Below the pieces are notes generated by a model. It saw only the letters and a list, made by a program, of their open reading frames with translations. It had not been told where the DNA came from and made no database searches. The translations under genes and the position numbers were made by a program. Positions 42,166 to 50,984 of a stretch of 64,000 nt of DNA are shown here, in pieces. Source of the stretch: Cloacibacillus sp. An23 (GTDB taxonomy: Bacteria; Synergistota; Synergistia; Synergistales; Synergistaceae); contig NZ_NFJQ01000001.1 of the NCBI RefSeq assembly GCF_002159945.1, positions 124,001 through 188,000 of the forward strand. Direction: 5' to 3'. Each line of letters begins with the position of its first letter. Position 1 is the stretch's first letter.

Positions 42166-42984
42166 CTATCGCTCCATGTGCCACTTCGCGAAAAGTTCTT
42201 CGACCGTCATCTCTTCGCGGATGCCGTAGCGCGTCAGAGAAAAGTCGTATTTCACAGGGTCGTCGGGCGAAACGTCCTTGAAGTTCCGCGTTATCTCCGC
42301 CGCGGCCCTGCCGCTCGCGCTCTTCATGGAGCAGAGGCCGAGCGTAGACGATATGTTGAACATGTGTGTGTCGAGCGGTATCAGCAGGTCGGCCGGCGAA
42401 ACGCTGCGCCAGCCGCCCGGATCCACGCCGTCGCGCCGCACCATCCAGCGCAGGAAGAGCGCCATGCGCTTGCAGGCGCTGCCCTTCGAAGGACGAGGCA
42501 GAAGGTAGAGATTGTCCTGCCCCGTGTAGCGGCAGAAGGCGAGAGCCAGATTCTCCATCCCCTCGATCATGTCGCCGCGCCAGCCGGAAAGGAACAGGTT
42601 TTCTATCGAACCGTGCTCGCGCAGCGCCGCGCCTATCGCGTCGAGGAACGAGCACATCTCCGCGCAGCCAGTGAAACGGTGGACGAAGCCGCAGAGCGCC
42701 GCCTCGTGGTCGCGGTACGACGTCCCTTTCAGGTATTCCGCCGGATGCGGCCCGAGCGTGCCGAGGACGCGGGAGACGCTCTTGAGTATGTGCGCGACGC
42801 GCCCGTAGGCGAGGCCGGAGGCTATCAGACCGACGGCCTCGCGGTCGACGGTGTCGTCATAATCGTATAAAAACTGAAGCGGGTCTGGAGAGACGTATTC
42901 GCGCCTGTTGTAATCATCGTATATTTTTTCAAATATGCCGCGGCTCGCTATACGCGACTCGCGGGTCTCAAGCGGCTTAGACAC
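42166..42984 (-). CDS. TIGR02757 family protein (DUF2400)
   Basis: 272-residue protein of a widespread uncharacterised family that resembles helix-hairpin-helix DNA glycosylase folds. Family features seen: DPLQFLYDYDDTVDREAVGLIASGLAYGRV near 35-62, RPSKGSACKRMALFLRWMVRRD near 165, and ADLLIPLDTHMFNISSTLGL near 200. GTG start at 42984, one base after the stop of the flavin reductase gene, so translation is coupled. The two genes share a transcript that probably begins beyond 43513. Confidence 0.83.
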   Translation of the reverse strand: MSKPLETRESRIASRGIFEKIYDDYNRREYVSPDPLQFLYDYDDTVDREAVGLIASGLAYGRVAHILKSVSRVLGTLGPHPAEYLKGTSYRDHEAALCGFVHRFTGCAEMCSFLDAIGAALREHGSIENLFLSGWRGDMIEGMENLALAFCRYTGQDNLYLLPRPSKGSACKRMALFLRWMVRRDGVDPGGWRSVSPADLLIPLDTHMFNISSTLGLCSMKSASGRAAAEITRNFKDVSPDDPVKYDFSLTRYGIREEMTVEELFAKWHMER

Positions 42985-42985
42985 G

Positions 42986-43513
42986 TTACTTCAGCGCGTT
43001 GAAGCCGAAGGTCGGCGCCGTCTTGGGCGACTTGCCCTTCTTAACAAGGTGGTAGGCCGCGTAGGTGAGCGGAGAAGCTTCCTTGAAAAATCTCGCGCAC
43101 TGCACTTCGCCTACGAAGAGCACGTGGCTCGGCATATCCACAGTCCGAACGACCTTGGCGTCGAATGCGGCTATCGCCCAGTCCTTTACGAGAGGCGCGC
43201 CAGTCGCCCCGGCCTCGTACCGGACGTCCGCGAACTTGTCTATGTCGCGCCCGGACTTGAAGCCGAACTGTCCGATAAAGGTCATCGGCACGTCCTCCTC
43301 AAGCACCGAAACGGAGAAAATCCCGCTCCTGCCGGTAAGCTCCGCGGTGAGGTTGGCTTTGTTAAGGCATGTAGCCACGCAGAGCGGCTCGGACGTTATC
43401 TGCATCACTGTGTTCGCTATCTGCCCGTTGAGCCTGCCTTCGCACGCCGTCCCGACTATGTACATACCGTAGGTGAGAGAAAAAAGAGCTTTCATGTCTA
43501 TAGCCTGTTCCAC
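42986..43513 (-). CDS. Flavin reductase-like FMN-binding protein
   Basis: 175-residue FMN-binding split-barrel protein of the flavin reductase family, as found in high-molecular-weight rubredoxins and flavoredoxins (LFSLTYGMYIVGTACEGRLNGQIANTVMQITSEP, then HVLFVGEV). It would transfer electrons from NAD(P)H to FMN or to a redox partner. GTG at 43513 is chosen because GAGGAG is nine bases upstream; the GTG at 43522 lies against the RBS. Lies between ferritin and the TIGR02757 gene; iron reduction for the neighbouring ferritin is possible but speculative. Confidence 0.82.
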   Translation of the reverse strand: MEQAIDMKALFSLTYGMYIVGTACEGRLNGQIANTVMQITSEPLCVATCLNKANLTAELTGRSGIFSVSVLEEDVPMTFIGQFGFKSGRDIDKFADVRYEAGATGAPLVKDWAIAAFDAKVVRTVDMPSHVLFVGEVQCARFFKEASPLTYAAYHLVKKGKSPKTAPTFGFNALK

Positions 43514-43530
43514 AGTCCGCACCTCCTCGT

Positions 43531-43560
43531 AAAATAAGTGCGCGGCGGTCGCCGCGCACT
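43531..43560 (-). terminator. Terminator after ferritin
   Basis: AGTGCGCGGC (43537-43546) pairs perfectly with GCCGCGCACT (43551-43560), loop GGTC, then TATTTT on the minus strand. It sits just upstream of the flavin reductase RBS, so it isolates ferritin from the next two genes. Confidence 0.8.
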
Positions 43561-43571
43561 CAGCCGTCAGT

Positions 43572-44060
43572 TTATCTCGCCGCGAGCTGCTGGTCTATCA
43601 TCGAGAGGGAGATCGGCGTCTCGCCGAGCTTCCTGAACTTCGTGAGGATCTCGGTCGCAGTCTCTTCCTCCTCAACCTGCTCGTTGACGAACCAGCCGAG
43701 CATCTCGCGCGTCGCGTGGTCCTTCATCTCGACTGCCGCGTCTACGAGCGCGTAGATGAGCTGAGTGACCTTCTCCTCATGCCCGAGCGTCTGCTCGAAG
43801 ACTTCCGTCGCGCTCTTCCAGTCGCAGCGCGGGGCCGCGATCGCGCCGAGCGTCACGCGTCCGCCGCGCGACACGACGTATTTATAGAGCTTCATGGCGT
43901 GCTCCTGCTCCTCGCCCGCCTGCTTCCTCATCCAGTGCGCGCAGCCCGGGAGGTCGTTCGCCTCGAACCACGCCGACATCGAAAGATAGAGATACGCGGA
44001 CTCGAACTCCGCCTGAATCTGTCCGTTGAGCGCCTGTTCCATTTTTGCATCGATTACCAT
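43572..44060 (-). CDS. ftnA: Ferritin (non-heme iron storage)
   Basis: Four-helix ferritin subunit of 162 residues that forms the iron-storage shell and oxidises Fe(II). Ferroxidase ligands are visible: Glu in QAEFESAYLYLSMS near 18, Glu and His in GEEQEHAMK near 50-54, Glu in HEEKVTQL near 94, and the FVNEQVEEE segment near 127. ATG at 44060 with AAAGGTG upstream, and a strong promoter at 44112-44139. Monocistronic. Confidence 0.93.
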   Translation of the reverse strand: MVIDAKMEQALNGQIQAEFESAYLYLSMSAWFEANDLPGCAHWMRKQAGEEQEHAMKLYKYVVSRGGRVTLGAIAAPRCDWKSATEVFEQTLGHEEKVTQLIYALVDAAVEMKDHATREMLGWFVNEQVEEEETATEILTKFRKLGETPISLSMIDQQLAAR

Positions 44061-44111
44061 AACAGCATCACCTTTCTGCGATCAGCGCTTTAATTAAAAA
44101 TCATTATTCTA

Positions 44112-44139
44112 ATCATAGCTTAAATATAGTTAAAGTCAA
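44112..44139 (-). promoter_or_regulatory. Promoter of the ferritin gene
   Basis: Minus strand TTGACT (44134-44139), 16-bp spacer, TATGAT (44112-44117). The AT-rich spacer and flanks contain no clear Fur box. Confidence 0.65.
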
Positions 44140-44176
44140 GTAAAATCCGCTTTTTTGTTCTTCCGCTTAAAGCTTT

Positions 44177-45859
44177 CTAAATTTTCATCACGGCTCCGTC
44201 CGAGGCCGACGAGGCGAGTTTTGCGTATATCCCGAGCCAGCCGTCAGGAATTTCCCTGCGCGGGGGACGCCAGTCTTTCATGCGCGACGCGATTTCTCCG
44301 TCGCTCAGCGCGACCGACAGGCTTTTGTTCTCGATGTCGATCGTTATCATATCTCCGTCGCGCAGAGCGGCGAGCGGGCCGCCTGCGGCGGCTTCCGGCG
44401 ATATGTGCCCGACGTAGCATCCGCTGTTCGTGCCGGAGAAACGCCCGTCGGTTATAAGCGCCGTCTTCCCAGCGAGCCCCATACCGTAGAGAAACTTCAT
44501 CGCGTGGAACATTTCGCGCATCCCGGGCCCGCCCCTCGGTCCTTCGTAACGTACCACGACCACGTCGCCGGCCTTCACGGCTCCGTTCAGTATAGCTTCG
44601 TTCGCTTCTTCTTCCGAATCAAAAACGCGCGCCGGGCCGGTGAATCTGAACATCTCTCGCGCCATCGCCGCGGGCTTCGCGACGGCGCCGTCGGGAGCGA
44701 GGTTGCCGCGCAGCAGGCAAAGCCCCTTCCCGCGGCTGAATGGATCTTCCGCCGTTTTTATGACGCGGCGGTCCACGCAGTAAAGATTTTTCGCCGCCTT
44801 CAGATTTTCCCCGACCGTGCGCGTTGTCGCCGTCAGGGCATCGGTACGGAGAAACTTCTCAAGCTCGCGCATAACCTGAGGCACTCCGCCCGCCCTGTAG
44901 AAATCTTCCATATCGTACTCCGACGCGGGATTCACCTTGGCGACCAGCGGGACGCGCTCGCTGAGCCAGTCTATCCTCGCGAATATTTTTCTGGGGTCCA
45001 GCCCGGCCTCCGAGGCGATCGCGCACAGATGCATCACGCAGTTCGTCGAGGCCCCGGTACCCAGCATCACTACTATGGCGTTTTCGAGCGCCTCGTATGT
45101 CATTACGCGGCGCGCGGATACGCCGTTCTTCACCAGATCCACTATCGCGAGCCCTGCGGCCTCCGAGCTTCTCATGCGCTCGGCGTATACGGCCGGGATA
45201 AGCGCGCCGCCAGGCATGGACATCCCCATCGCTTCAGCCAGCGCCGCCATCGAGTTGGCTGTACCGTAAAAAGAGCACGAGCCGCAGCCTGGGCAGGCCG
45301 TATCCTCGAGACGGCGGAAAGCTTCTTCGTCCGTCCTGCCTGTGCGGAGCATCCCTACGGCTTCGGTAACGGAAGTAGAATCGCTTTTGCGCCCGTCGAA
45401 CTCAGCTCCGCCGATCATCGGTCCTCCTACGGCGAGCACGGCCGGAATGTCGAGCCTCGCCGCGCCCATAAGCATTCCAGGTATTATCTTGTCGCACGAA
45501 CCCAACAGCACGAGACCGTCTACCAGATGCGCGCGCGCCATCGTCTCGACGCTCGCCGCGATAAGCTCGCGCGACGGAAGGATGTACTTCATGCCGTCGT
45601 GGCCGCTGGCGTAGGCGTCGCACGCGCCTATGACGCCGAACTCGACCGCCGTGCCGCCGGCCCTGTATATCCCCTTCTTTACGAATTCCGCGACGCGGCG
45701 CAGGGTATAATGCCCCGGCACGACCTCGCTCCATGCGTTCGCGACGCCGATGACCGGCCCGCGCAGCTCATCCTGCGAAAACCCCATAGATTTATAAAGA
45801 GCGCGCACCTCGGCGAAATTTATATTGCCGAGAAGCTCCGAACCGACGCGTTTAGTCAC
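44177..45859 (-). CDS. ilvD: Dihydroxy-acid dehydratase (IlvD/Edd family)
   Basis: Fe-S dehydratase forming 2-oxoisovalerate and 2-oxo-3-methylvalerate in branched-chain amino acid synthesis. 560 residues. Cluster and active-site motifs: GVIGACDAY near 76, GSCDKIIPGM near 121, ACPGCGSCSFYGTANSM near 187, and late TDGRFSGTNSGCYVGHISPEA near 485. NAWSE replaces the common NSWNE, so an IlvD/Edd relative acting on sugar acids remains possible. GTG at 45859 is chosen from GGGGGGC upstream and the usual N-terminus; the frame is open further to 45934. No other ilv genes are nearby. Confidence 0.85.
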   Translation of the reverse strand: MTKRVGSELLGNINFAEVRALYKSMGFSQDELRGPVIGVANAWSEVVPGHYTLRRVAEFVKKGIYRAGGTAVEFGVIGACDAYASGHDGMKYILPSRELIAASVETMARAHLVDGLVLLGSCDKIIPGMLMGAARLDIPAVLAVGGPMIGGAEFDGRKSDSTSVTEAVGMLRTGRTDEEAFRRLEDTACPGCGSCSFYGTANSMAALAEAMGMSMPGGALIPAVYAERMRSSEAAGLAIVDLVKNGVSARRVMTYEALENAIVVMLGTGASTNCVMHLCAIASEAGLDPRKIFARIDWLSERVPLVAKVNPASEYDMEDFYRAGGVPQVMRELEKFLRTDALTATTRTVGENLKAAKNLYCVDRRVIKTAEDPFSRGKGLCLLRGNLAPDGAVAKPAAMAREMFRFTGPARVFDSEEEANEAILNGAVKAGDVVVVRYEGPRGGPGMREMFHAMKFLYGMGLAGKTALITDGRFSGTNSGCYVGHISPEAAAGGPLAALRDGDMITIDIENKSLSVALSDGEIASRMKDWRPPRREIPDGWLGIYAKLASSASDGAVMKI

Positions 45860-45989
45860 GCGACCGCCCCCCTTCCCAATGATGATAGCACCGGAGCGGC
45901 AAAAAGAGGCGGCGCGCTTTGCCTGCCGCGTCAATTAGGGTAAAATATCCTCAGCCACTTAATAATCGATATCCGGGAGGTGCCGGCTA

Positions 45990-46490
45990 TTGGAGATAAG
46001 ACCGGTTTCGATGAGAGACGCTGAAGCTATAGCGGATATAAGGAGAAAGGACGGCGTGCGCGAGGGCGTGATGGCTCTGTCGAGCGACAGGACGGACTTC
46101 ACCGAGAACTTTCTCCGCTCGCTGACGGAAAGGGACAGGGCGTTCACGGCAGTCGAAAACGGAGAGGTCGTCGGCTTCGCCGTGATGCTCGTCAACAAGG
46201 AGGAGTGCCGAGCTCACAGCGCGGCGATAGCCGTCATGGTCGACCGCGACTTCCAGCAGCGCGGCATAGGCGACAGGCTGCTCGGACGCCTCGTCGAGTG
46301 CGCTGACGGCGAACTCGGACTCCACCGCCTCGAACTCCTCGTGCTGACCGACAACGAAAAGGCGCTGAAGCTCTACAGGAGACACGGCTTCGAGGTAGAA
46401 GCCACTAAAAGGCGCGCAGCGGCGGTAAACGGACGCTTCGCAGACGAATACCTGATGGGACGCCTGCGCGCGGAGGAGGCGGCACAATGA
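45990..46490 (+). CDS. GNAT family N-acetyltransferase (first of a tandem pair)
   Basis: 166-residue acyl-CoA-dependent acetyltransferase. Core motif A is VMVDRDFQQRGIGDRLLGRLVE near 92-112, with the acetyl-CoA loop QQRGIG; motif B LYRRHGFEVEAT follows. Substrate unknown. TTG start at 45990 with GGGAGG nine bases upstream; no ATG is available in frame nearby. Its TGA overlaps the ATG of the next acetyltransferase (ATGA), so the two are translated together. Confidence 0.87.
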   Translation: MEIRPVSMRDAEAIADIRRKDGVREGVMALSSDRTDFTENFLRSLTERDRAFTAVENGEVVGFAVMLVNKEECRAHSAAIAVMVDRDFQQRGIGDRLLGRLVECADGELGLHRLELLVLTDNEKALKLYRRHGFEVEATKRRAAAVNGRFADEYLMGRLRAEEAAQ

Positions 46491-46990
46491 GGATACGTCC
46501 CGTAAGGCCCGGAGACGCGCCGGCGATAAACCGCATAAACCAGAACGTCCACACCCCAAACATATTCGTCAACATAGCGAGCCACCAGTTCGACGACGCG
46601 GAAAAGCTCATAGCCGGGCTCACGCGCTTCGACCACATGCTGGTGCTGGAAACGGAGACGCCGCCGGCCGAGCTGTGCGGGGCGGTGCTGCTCCGCGTAT
46701 GCCCGCAGATATTCATGCGCCGCACCGCGACGCTGCGCATAATCGTCGCGAAGGAATGGCAGGGACAGGGGCTCGGCAAAGCTCTCGCAGCCGCGGCTCT
46801 CGACCTCGCCGACAACGAGCTGATGCTCGAGCGCGTCGAGGTCGAGATACCGACGGACAACGTAGGCGCGCTGAAGCTCTGCAAGTCGTCCGGCTTCCGC
46901 GTCGAGGGCGTCGCGCGCGACTGGCTTCGTACGCTTGACGGGAAATACGTCGACGCCTATCTCATGGCGCACTGCCGCGAAGCCAAGTAA
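46487..46990 (+). CDS. GNAT family N-acetyltransferase (second of a tandem pair)
   Basis: 167-residue GNAT protein distinct from its upstream partner. Motif A is IIVAKEWQGQGLGKALAAAALDLADNE near 82-108 with QGQGLG as the acetyl-CoA loop; LCKSSGFRVEGVARD follows. The coupled start (ATGA at 46487-46490) suggests the two act on related substrates or form a heteromer. Both are RimI/RimJ-like in shape. Followed by a terminator. Confidence 0.87.
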   Translation: MRIRPVRPGDAPAINRINQNVHTPNIFVNIASHQFDDAEKLIAGLTRFDHMLVLETETPPAELCGAVLLRVCPQIFMRRTATLRIIVAKEWQGQGLGKALAAAALDLADNELMLERVEVEIPTDNVGALKLCKSSGFRVEGVARDWLRTLDGKYVDAYLMAHCREAK

Positions 46991-47019
46991 ACCAGGAAAT
47001 CAGGCAGAAGCCGCCAGAA

Positions 47020-47050
47020 AAGGGAGCCGGACGGCTCCCTTTAGTTTTTT
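47020..47050 (+). terminator. Terminator after the acetyltransferase pair
   Basis: AAGGGAGCC (47020-47028) pairs with GGCTCCCTT (47033-47041) around GGAC, then TAGTTTTTT. Confidence 0.8.
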
Positions 47051-47118
47051 CCGCGCGCATAGGCACGCATCGACGCCGCGCAGACCGCGGCGGGGGCGTT
47101 CCGGCTTCCTTCCGTTTC

Positions 47119-47146
47119 TTGTTTTTCCGCGCCGCGCCGTTATAAT
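47119..47146 (+). promoter_or_regulatory. Promoter of the TSUP permease gene
   Basis: TTGTTT (47119-47124), 16-bp spacer, TATAAT (47141-47146), 34 bases before the ATG. Confidence 0.55.
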
Positions 47147-47180
47147 ATGCGGGAATGTCTCGCGCGGGGAGGATTTTTCT

Positions 47181-47963
47181 ATGGACGGCGGTTTTGTTGT
47201 TTCGGCTCCGATGCTCGCTTTCGTCTGTTTTATGGTTTTTCTCGCGGGGTTTGTGGACGCCTCTGCGGGAGGCGGCGGGCTCATCGGCATTCCGGCCTAT
47301 CTGTTCACGGGGATGCCGGCGCACTGCGCGCTCGGCTGCAACAAACTTTCGAGCGCCTGCGGCACTACCGTCTCGGTCGTTAAGTTCTGGCGCAGCGGCG
47401 CGGTAGAGCCGCGTTCCGCGGCCGTAGCCTTCGCCGCTTCGTTAGCGGGCTCGGCGGCCGGCGCGCGCATCGCGCTTATGATGAGCGACGCCGCGATAAA
47501 GACAGTGATGCTGGTGGTTTTGCCGTGTGTCGCGGCCGTCGTGCTTTTCCGCGGCAATGTGGCCGACGGCGGGACTGCGCGTCAGGCTTTCGGCAGGCGC
47601 GAGGCCGCGCTCTCCGCCGTCATCGGCTTCCTCATCGGAGGCTACGACGGGCTCATCGGCCCTGGGACGGGGACTTTTGCGATAATCGCCTTCTCCGCCC
47701 TGCTCGGCCTCGACCTGCGCACATCGTCTGGCAACGCCAAGATTCTGAACGCCGCCTCGAATTACGCGTCTCTCGCGACCTTCATCACGGCGGGAGCCGT
47801 AATATACTCGATAGCCGTGCCTGCAGCTCTCTGCAACGTCGCGGGGAATTATCTAGGCTCGCGCTGCGCTCTGACTAAGGGCGCCCGCTTCATACGCCCG
47901 ATGATGCTCTGCGTGCTCGCCGCGCTGATGCTCAAGCTTCTCTGGGACGTCGCCGCCGGCTGA
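47181..47963 (+). CDS. TauE/SafE (TSUP) family permease
   Basis: 260-residue inner-membrane protein with about eight hydrophobic segments in two repeats. The TSUP pattern is clear: GFVDASAGGGGLIGIPAYL near 20 and its repeat IGGYDGLIGPGTGTFAIIAF near 152, each opening a half. The family moves sulfite, sulfonates or other organic anions; direction and substrate are not known here. Start ATG 47181 with GGGGAGG upstream; an in-frame extension back to 46935 would overlap the preceding gene and terminator. It precedes the thiazole operon, which has its own promoter. Confidence 0.88.
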   Translation: MDGGFVVSAPMLAFVCFMVFLAGFVDASAGGGGLIGIPAYLFTGMPAHCALGCNKLSSACGTTVSVVKFWRSGAVEPRSAAVAFAASLAGSAAGARIALMMSDAAIKTVMLVVLPCVAAVVLFRGNVADGGTARQAFGRREAALSAVIGFLIGGYDGLIGPGTGTFAIIAFSALLGLDLRTSSGNAKILNAASNYASLATFITAGAVIYSIAVPAALCNVAGNYLGSRCALTKGARFIRPMMLCVLAALMLKLLWDVAAG

Positions 47964-47975
47964 CGCTTCGCGCGC

Positions 47976-48004
47976 TTGACACGGCGCGCGCTCGGTGATA
48001 AGTT
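47976..48004 (+). promoter_or_regulatory. Promoter of the thiS leader
   Basis: TTGACA (47976-47981), 17-bp spacer, TAAGTT (47999-48004). It lies between the permease stop and the hairpin at 48024, so the hairpin is in the thi transcript. Confidence 0.5.
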
Positions 48005-48023
48005 ATCGCGCAGAGTGATTCCG

Positions 48024-48086
48024 AAAGGCGTCACGAAGGGGTACACCACCTTGGGTGTAGTTCTTCGTGACGCCTTTTTATTTTTT
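48024..48086 (+). terminator. Attenuator-like hairpin in the thiS leader
   Basis: A perfect 14-bp stem (48024-48037 with 48064-48077) encloses a second hairpin (TACACC/GGTGTA) and is followed by TTATTTTTTT. It is a strong terminator placed between a promoter and the thiSFGHE operon. The conserved TPP-riboswitch core sequences are absent. It could be a new leader regulator, or simply the permease terminator if the promoter is not used. Confidence 0.65.
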
Positions 48087-48102
48087 TACGGAGGTGCGGA
48101 AT

Positions 48103-48303
48103 TTGAAGATAGTGCTTAACGGAGAAGCCTTCGACTGCCCCGATGGGACGACTCTGCTCGGCCTGATACGGCTGCGCGGCCTCGCGCCGGAACGCGTCGC
48201 GGCTGAGGCGGGCGGCGCGATAGTGCGGCGCTCCGATTTCGGCTCGTTCGTGCTTTCGCCGGGCGAGCGCGTCGAGCTGGTACATTTCGTGGGAGGAGGT
48301 TAA
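48103..48303 (+). CDS. thiS: Sulfur carrier protein ThiS
   Basis: 66-residue ubiquitin-like sulfur carrier whose C-terminal glycine is activated and thiocarboxylated for thiazole synthesis. MKIVLNGEAFDCPDGTTLLGLI opens the fold, and the protein ends FVGGG, keeping the terminal Gly-Gly. TTG start at 48103: CGGAGG lies eight bases upstream and no ATG is in frame at the right place. First gene of thiSFGHE. Confidence 0.92.
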   Translation: MKIVLNGEAFDCPDGTTLLGLIRLRGLAPERVAAEAGGAIVRRSDFGSFVLSPGERVELVHFVGGG

Positions 48304-48305
48304 GG

Positions 48306-48935
48306 ATGGCAAGCCGTGAGGAAACAGTACGCGCGCTCGAGCTGAGGCACGGCGCGGAAAATCAGAAAATTTTCGCCGCGTCTTCGGTCGGAGTCGCGGG
48401 GCTAGGCGGGCTTGGCTCGCACATAGCGGCGTGGCTCGCGCGCCTCGGCGTCGGACGGCTGGTGCTCGCCGACTTCGACAGGGTGGATTTAGCCAACATC
48501 CACCGCCAGCAATATTACCTCTCCGACGTGGGGCGTCCGAAGTGCGAGGCGCTGGCGGAGCAGCTGCGCCGGATAAATCCGTATCTTGAGTACGAAGCGC
48601 ACGATACGCGCGTGACGGCGGACAACGCGCCGCGCATCTTCGCGGGCTGCCGCGTCGTATGCGAGGCTTTCGACAGGCCGGAGGAAAAGGCCATGCTCGC
48701 CGAGGCCGTGCTGGGCTCGATGCCTGAGACGTACCTAGTAGCCGCCTCCGGCATGGCGGGCTGCGGCGCGGCGGACGATATACGGACCGAGCGCCGCATG
48801 AAACGGCTGCGCGTATGCGGAGACTTCGGCAGCGGCATAGAATGCGGCCTGCCGGTCTTCGCGCCGCGCGTCGCGCTCTGCGCCGCTCATCAGGCGACGG
48901 CGGCGATGCGCCTGCTGCTCGGGTTCGACGAATAA
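48306..48935 (+). CDS. thiF: ThiS adenylyltransferase ThiF
   Basis: E1-like enzyme that adenylates the C-terminus of ThiS. 209 residues, shorter than E. coli ThiF (about 250) and resembling the compact ThiF of anaerobes. Nucleotide motif GVAGLGGLGSHIAAWLARLGVG near 28, then LADFDRVDLANIHRQQYY near 58. GGAGGAGG at the end of thiS serves as RBS; two bases separate the genes. The C-terminal part lacks a full CxxC...CxxC zinc set. Confidence 0.9.
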   Translation: MASREETVRALELRHGAENQKIFAASSVGVAGLGGLGSHIAAWLARLGVGRLVLADFDRVDLANIHRQQYYLSDVGRPKCEALAEQLRRINPYLEYEAHDTRVTADNAPRIFAGCRVVCEAFDRPEEKAMLAEAVLGSMPETYLVAASGMAGCGAADDIRTERRMKRLRVCGDFGSGIECGLPVFAPRVALCAAHQATAAMRLLLGFDE

Positions 48936-49031
48936 AGGTCAGATAAAGGCAATATAAAATACCACCTTTAGATCTCTGCCTATGAGAATTTTTTAGATCG
49001 GACGACTATCTATGAAAGGAAGTTTTATAAA

Positions 49032-49796
49032 ATGACGGACAAACTCATCATCGGAGGACACGAATTCACATCGCGTTTCATCCTCGGCTCGGGCAAATAT
49101 TCGCCGGAGCTGATAAAGGCCGCGGTGAGCGAGGCGGGGGCGCAGATGGTGACGATAGCGCTGCGCCGCGCGAACTCGAATACGGACAGCATACTAGAGC
49201 ACATCCCGCAGGGCGTGACTCTGCTGCCGAATACCTCCGGCGCGCGCACTGCCGACGAAGCGGTGCGCATAGCGCGGCTAGCGCGCGAGTGCGGCTGCGG
49301 CGACTTCGTGAAAATCGAGATAATGCGCGACAGCAAGTATCTCCTGCCCGACAACTGCGAGACGGTGCGCGCGACGGAAATACTCGCGAAGGAGGGCTTC
49401 ATCGTCATGCCCTACATGTACCCCGACCTCAACACGGCGCGCGACCTCGTGAGCGCGGGAGCCGCGGCGGTCATGCCGCTCGGCGCGCCGATAGGCTCGA
49501 ACAAGGGGCTCGCGACGCGCGAGTTCATCCAGATACTCATCGACGAGATAGAGCTGCCTGTAATCGTGGACGCAGGCATCGGCAGGCCGTCGCAGGCCTG
49601 CGAGGCGATGGAGATGGGGGCCGCCGCTATAATGGCGAACACCGCGATTGCGACCGCGGGCGACGTGGCCGCGATGGCGCGCGCCTTCGGCCTCGCCGTG
49701 CGCGCTGGGCGCGAGGCCTGCCTCGCCGGACTCGGGCGCGTCATCGAGAAGGGCGCTTCTGCCTCGTCGCCGCTGACGGGCTTCCTCGCGGACTAG
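49032..49796 (+). CDS. thiG: Thiazole synthase ThiG
   Basis: Barrel enzyme that condenses DXP, dehydroglycine and ThiS thiocarboxylate into the thiazole phosphate. 254 residues. Schiff-base Lys lies in FVKIEIMRD near 97; PEL IKAAV at the N-terminus, [15 protein letters not shown] near 144 and [22 protein letters not shown] near 182 are family hallmarks. The 96-base gap after thiF has a small stem and a clear RBS (AAAGGAAG). Confidence 0.95.
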   Translation: MTDKLIIGGHEFTSRFILGSGKYSPELIKAAVSEAGAQMVTIALRRANSNTDSILEHIPQGVTLLPNTSGARTADEAVRIARLARECGCGDFVKIEIMRDSKYLLPDNCETVRATEILAKEGFIVMPYMYPDLNTARDLVSAGAAAVMPLGAPIGSNKGLATREFIQILIDEIELPVIVDAGIGRPSQACEAMEMGAAAIMANTAIATAGDVAAMARAFGLAVRAGREACLAGLGRVIEKGASASSPLTGFLAD

Positions 49797-49808
49797 GAGC
49801 GAACAGAA

Positions 49809-50981
49809 ATGTCCGTGACAATAGAAAAATCCCGGCGCACCGACCACATGGCCTACATGGAGGGCATGGAGCAGATAGACCCGACTGTCAGAAACGAAGT
49901 AGTCGCGGCGCGCGAGAGCTACGACGCGGCCTCGTTCGGCCCCGGCGACGTGCGGCGCGCGCTTTCCGCATCGTCGCGCGGCCCGCGCGAATTCGCGGCG
50001 CTGCTCTCCCCCGCCGCGGCCCCGTTCCTCGAAGAGATGGCCCGCCTCGCGCGCGAGGAAAAGCGCCGCTGGTTCGGCGACAACGTCTACCTCTTCACGC
50101 CGCTCTACATCTCAAACTACTGCGAAAATTACTGCGTCTACTGCGGATTCAACTGCCGCAACAAAATACGCCGCGCGAAGCTTAATATGGAGGAGATCGA
50201 GCGCGAGCTCCAGGCGATAGCCAGAACCGGCCTCGAAGAGATACTCATACTGACGGGCGAAAGCCGCAAAGCGAGCGGCGTCGAATACATAGGCGACGCC
50301 TGCGCGCTCGCGAGCAAGTATTTCAAAACGGTCGGCATCGAAGTCTACCCGATGAACTCCGACGAATACGCCTACCTGCATAAACGCGGCGTGGACTACG
50401 TGACGGTGTTCCAGGAGACATACGACTCGGACCGTTACGAGAAGCTGCACCTCGCGGGACACAAGCGCGTATTCCCCTACCGCCTCGAGGCGCAGGAGCG
50501 CGCTCTGATGGGCGGTATGCGCGGCGTCGCCTTCGCGGCGCTGCTCGGCCTTTCGGACTTCCGCCGCGACGCATACGCCGCCGGCATCCACGCATATCTG
50601 CTCCAGCGCAAATACCCGCGCGCGGAGATCTCGTTCTCATGCCCGCGGCTCCGCCCCATCGTCGGCGGCGAAGGCGTACAGCCCGCGGACAATGTCGGCG
50701 AACGCGAGCTGCTCCAGATACTCTGCGCCTACCGCCTCTTCATGCCGTTCGCGGGAATCACGGTATCGACGCGCGAGCGCGCGGGCTTCCGCGACAACGT
50801 GATGGACATCGTCGCGACGAAAATCTCCGCCGGAGTCTCGACGGGCATCGGAGGACACACAGGCGAGGAGAAGGGAGACGACCAGTTCGAGATAGCCGAC
50901 AACCGCAGCGTGGACGAAGTTACGGCGGCGGCGCGCGAACGCGGACTCTCCGCCGTGACGAACGACTACATCTATCTATAG
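49809..50981 (+). CDS. thiH: 2-iminoacetate synthase ThiH (radical SAM)
   Basis: Cleaves tyrosine to dehydroglycine for thiazole synthesis under anaerobic conditions. 390 residues. The radical SAM cluster motif is NYCENYCVYCGF near 103-113 (C-x3-C-x2-C). Later DYVTVFQETYD and AGIHAYLLQRKYP match ThiH. Its presence instead of ThiO (glycine oxidase) fits an anaerobe. Starts 12 bases after thiG; RBS TAGGAG. Confidence 0.95.
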   Translation: MSVTIEKSRRTDHMAYMEGMEQIDPTVRNEVVAARESYDAASFGPGDVRRALSASSRGPREFAALLSPAAAPFLEEMARLAREEKRRWFGDNVYLFTPLYISNYCENYCVYCGFNCRNKIRRAKLNMEEIERELQAIARTGLEEILILTGESRKASGVEYIGDACALASKYFKTVGIEVYPMNSDEYAYLHKRGVDYVTVFQETYDSDRYEKLHLAGHKRVFPYRLEAQERALMGGMRGVAFAALLGLSDFRRDAYAAGIHAYLLQRKYPRAEISFSCPRLRPIVGGEGVQPADNVGERELLQILCAYRLFMPFAGITVSTRERAGFRDNVMDIVATKISAGVSTGIGGHTGEEKGDDQFEIADNRSVDEVTAAARERGLSAVTNDYIYL

Positions 50982-50984
50982 GCG

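Noticed and set aside
46935-47180. N-terminal extension of the TSUP permease
   Set aside because: It overlaps the acetyltransferase gene and its terminator, has no RBS, and is not membrane-like; the strong RBS is at 47166-47171.
47964-48102. TPP riboswitch upstream of thiS
   Set aside because: The conserved TPP core sequences are absent, and the leader is too short for the full fold.
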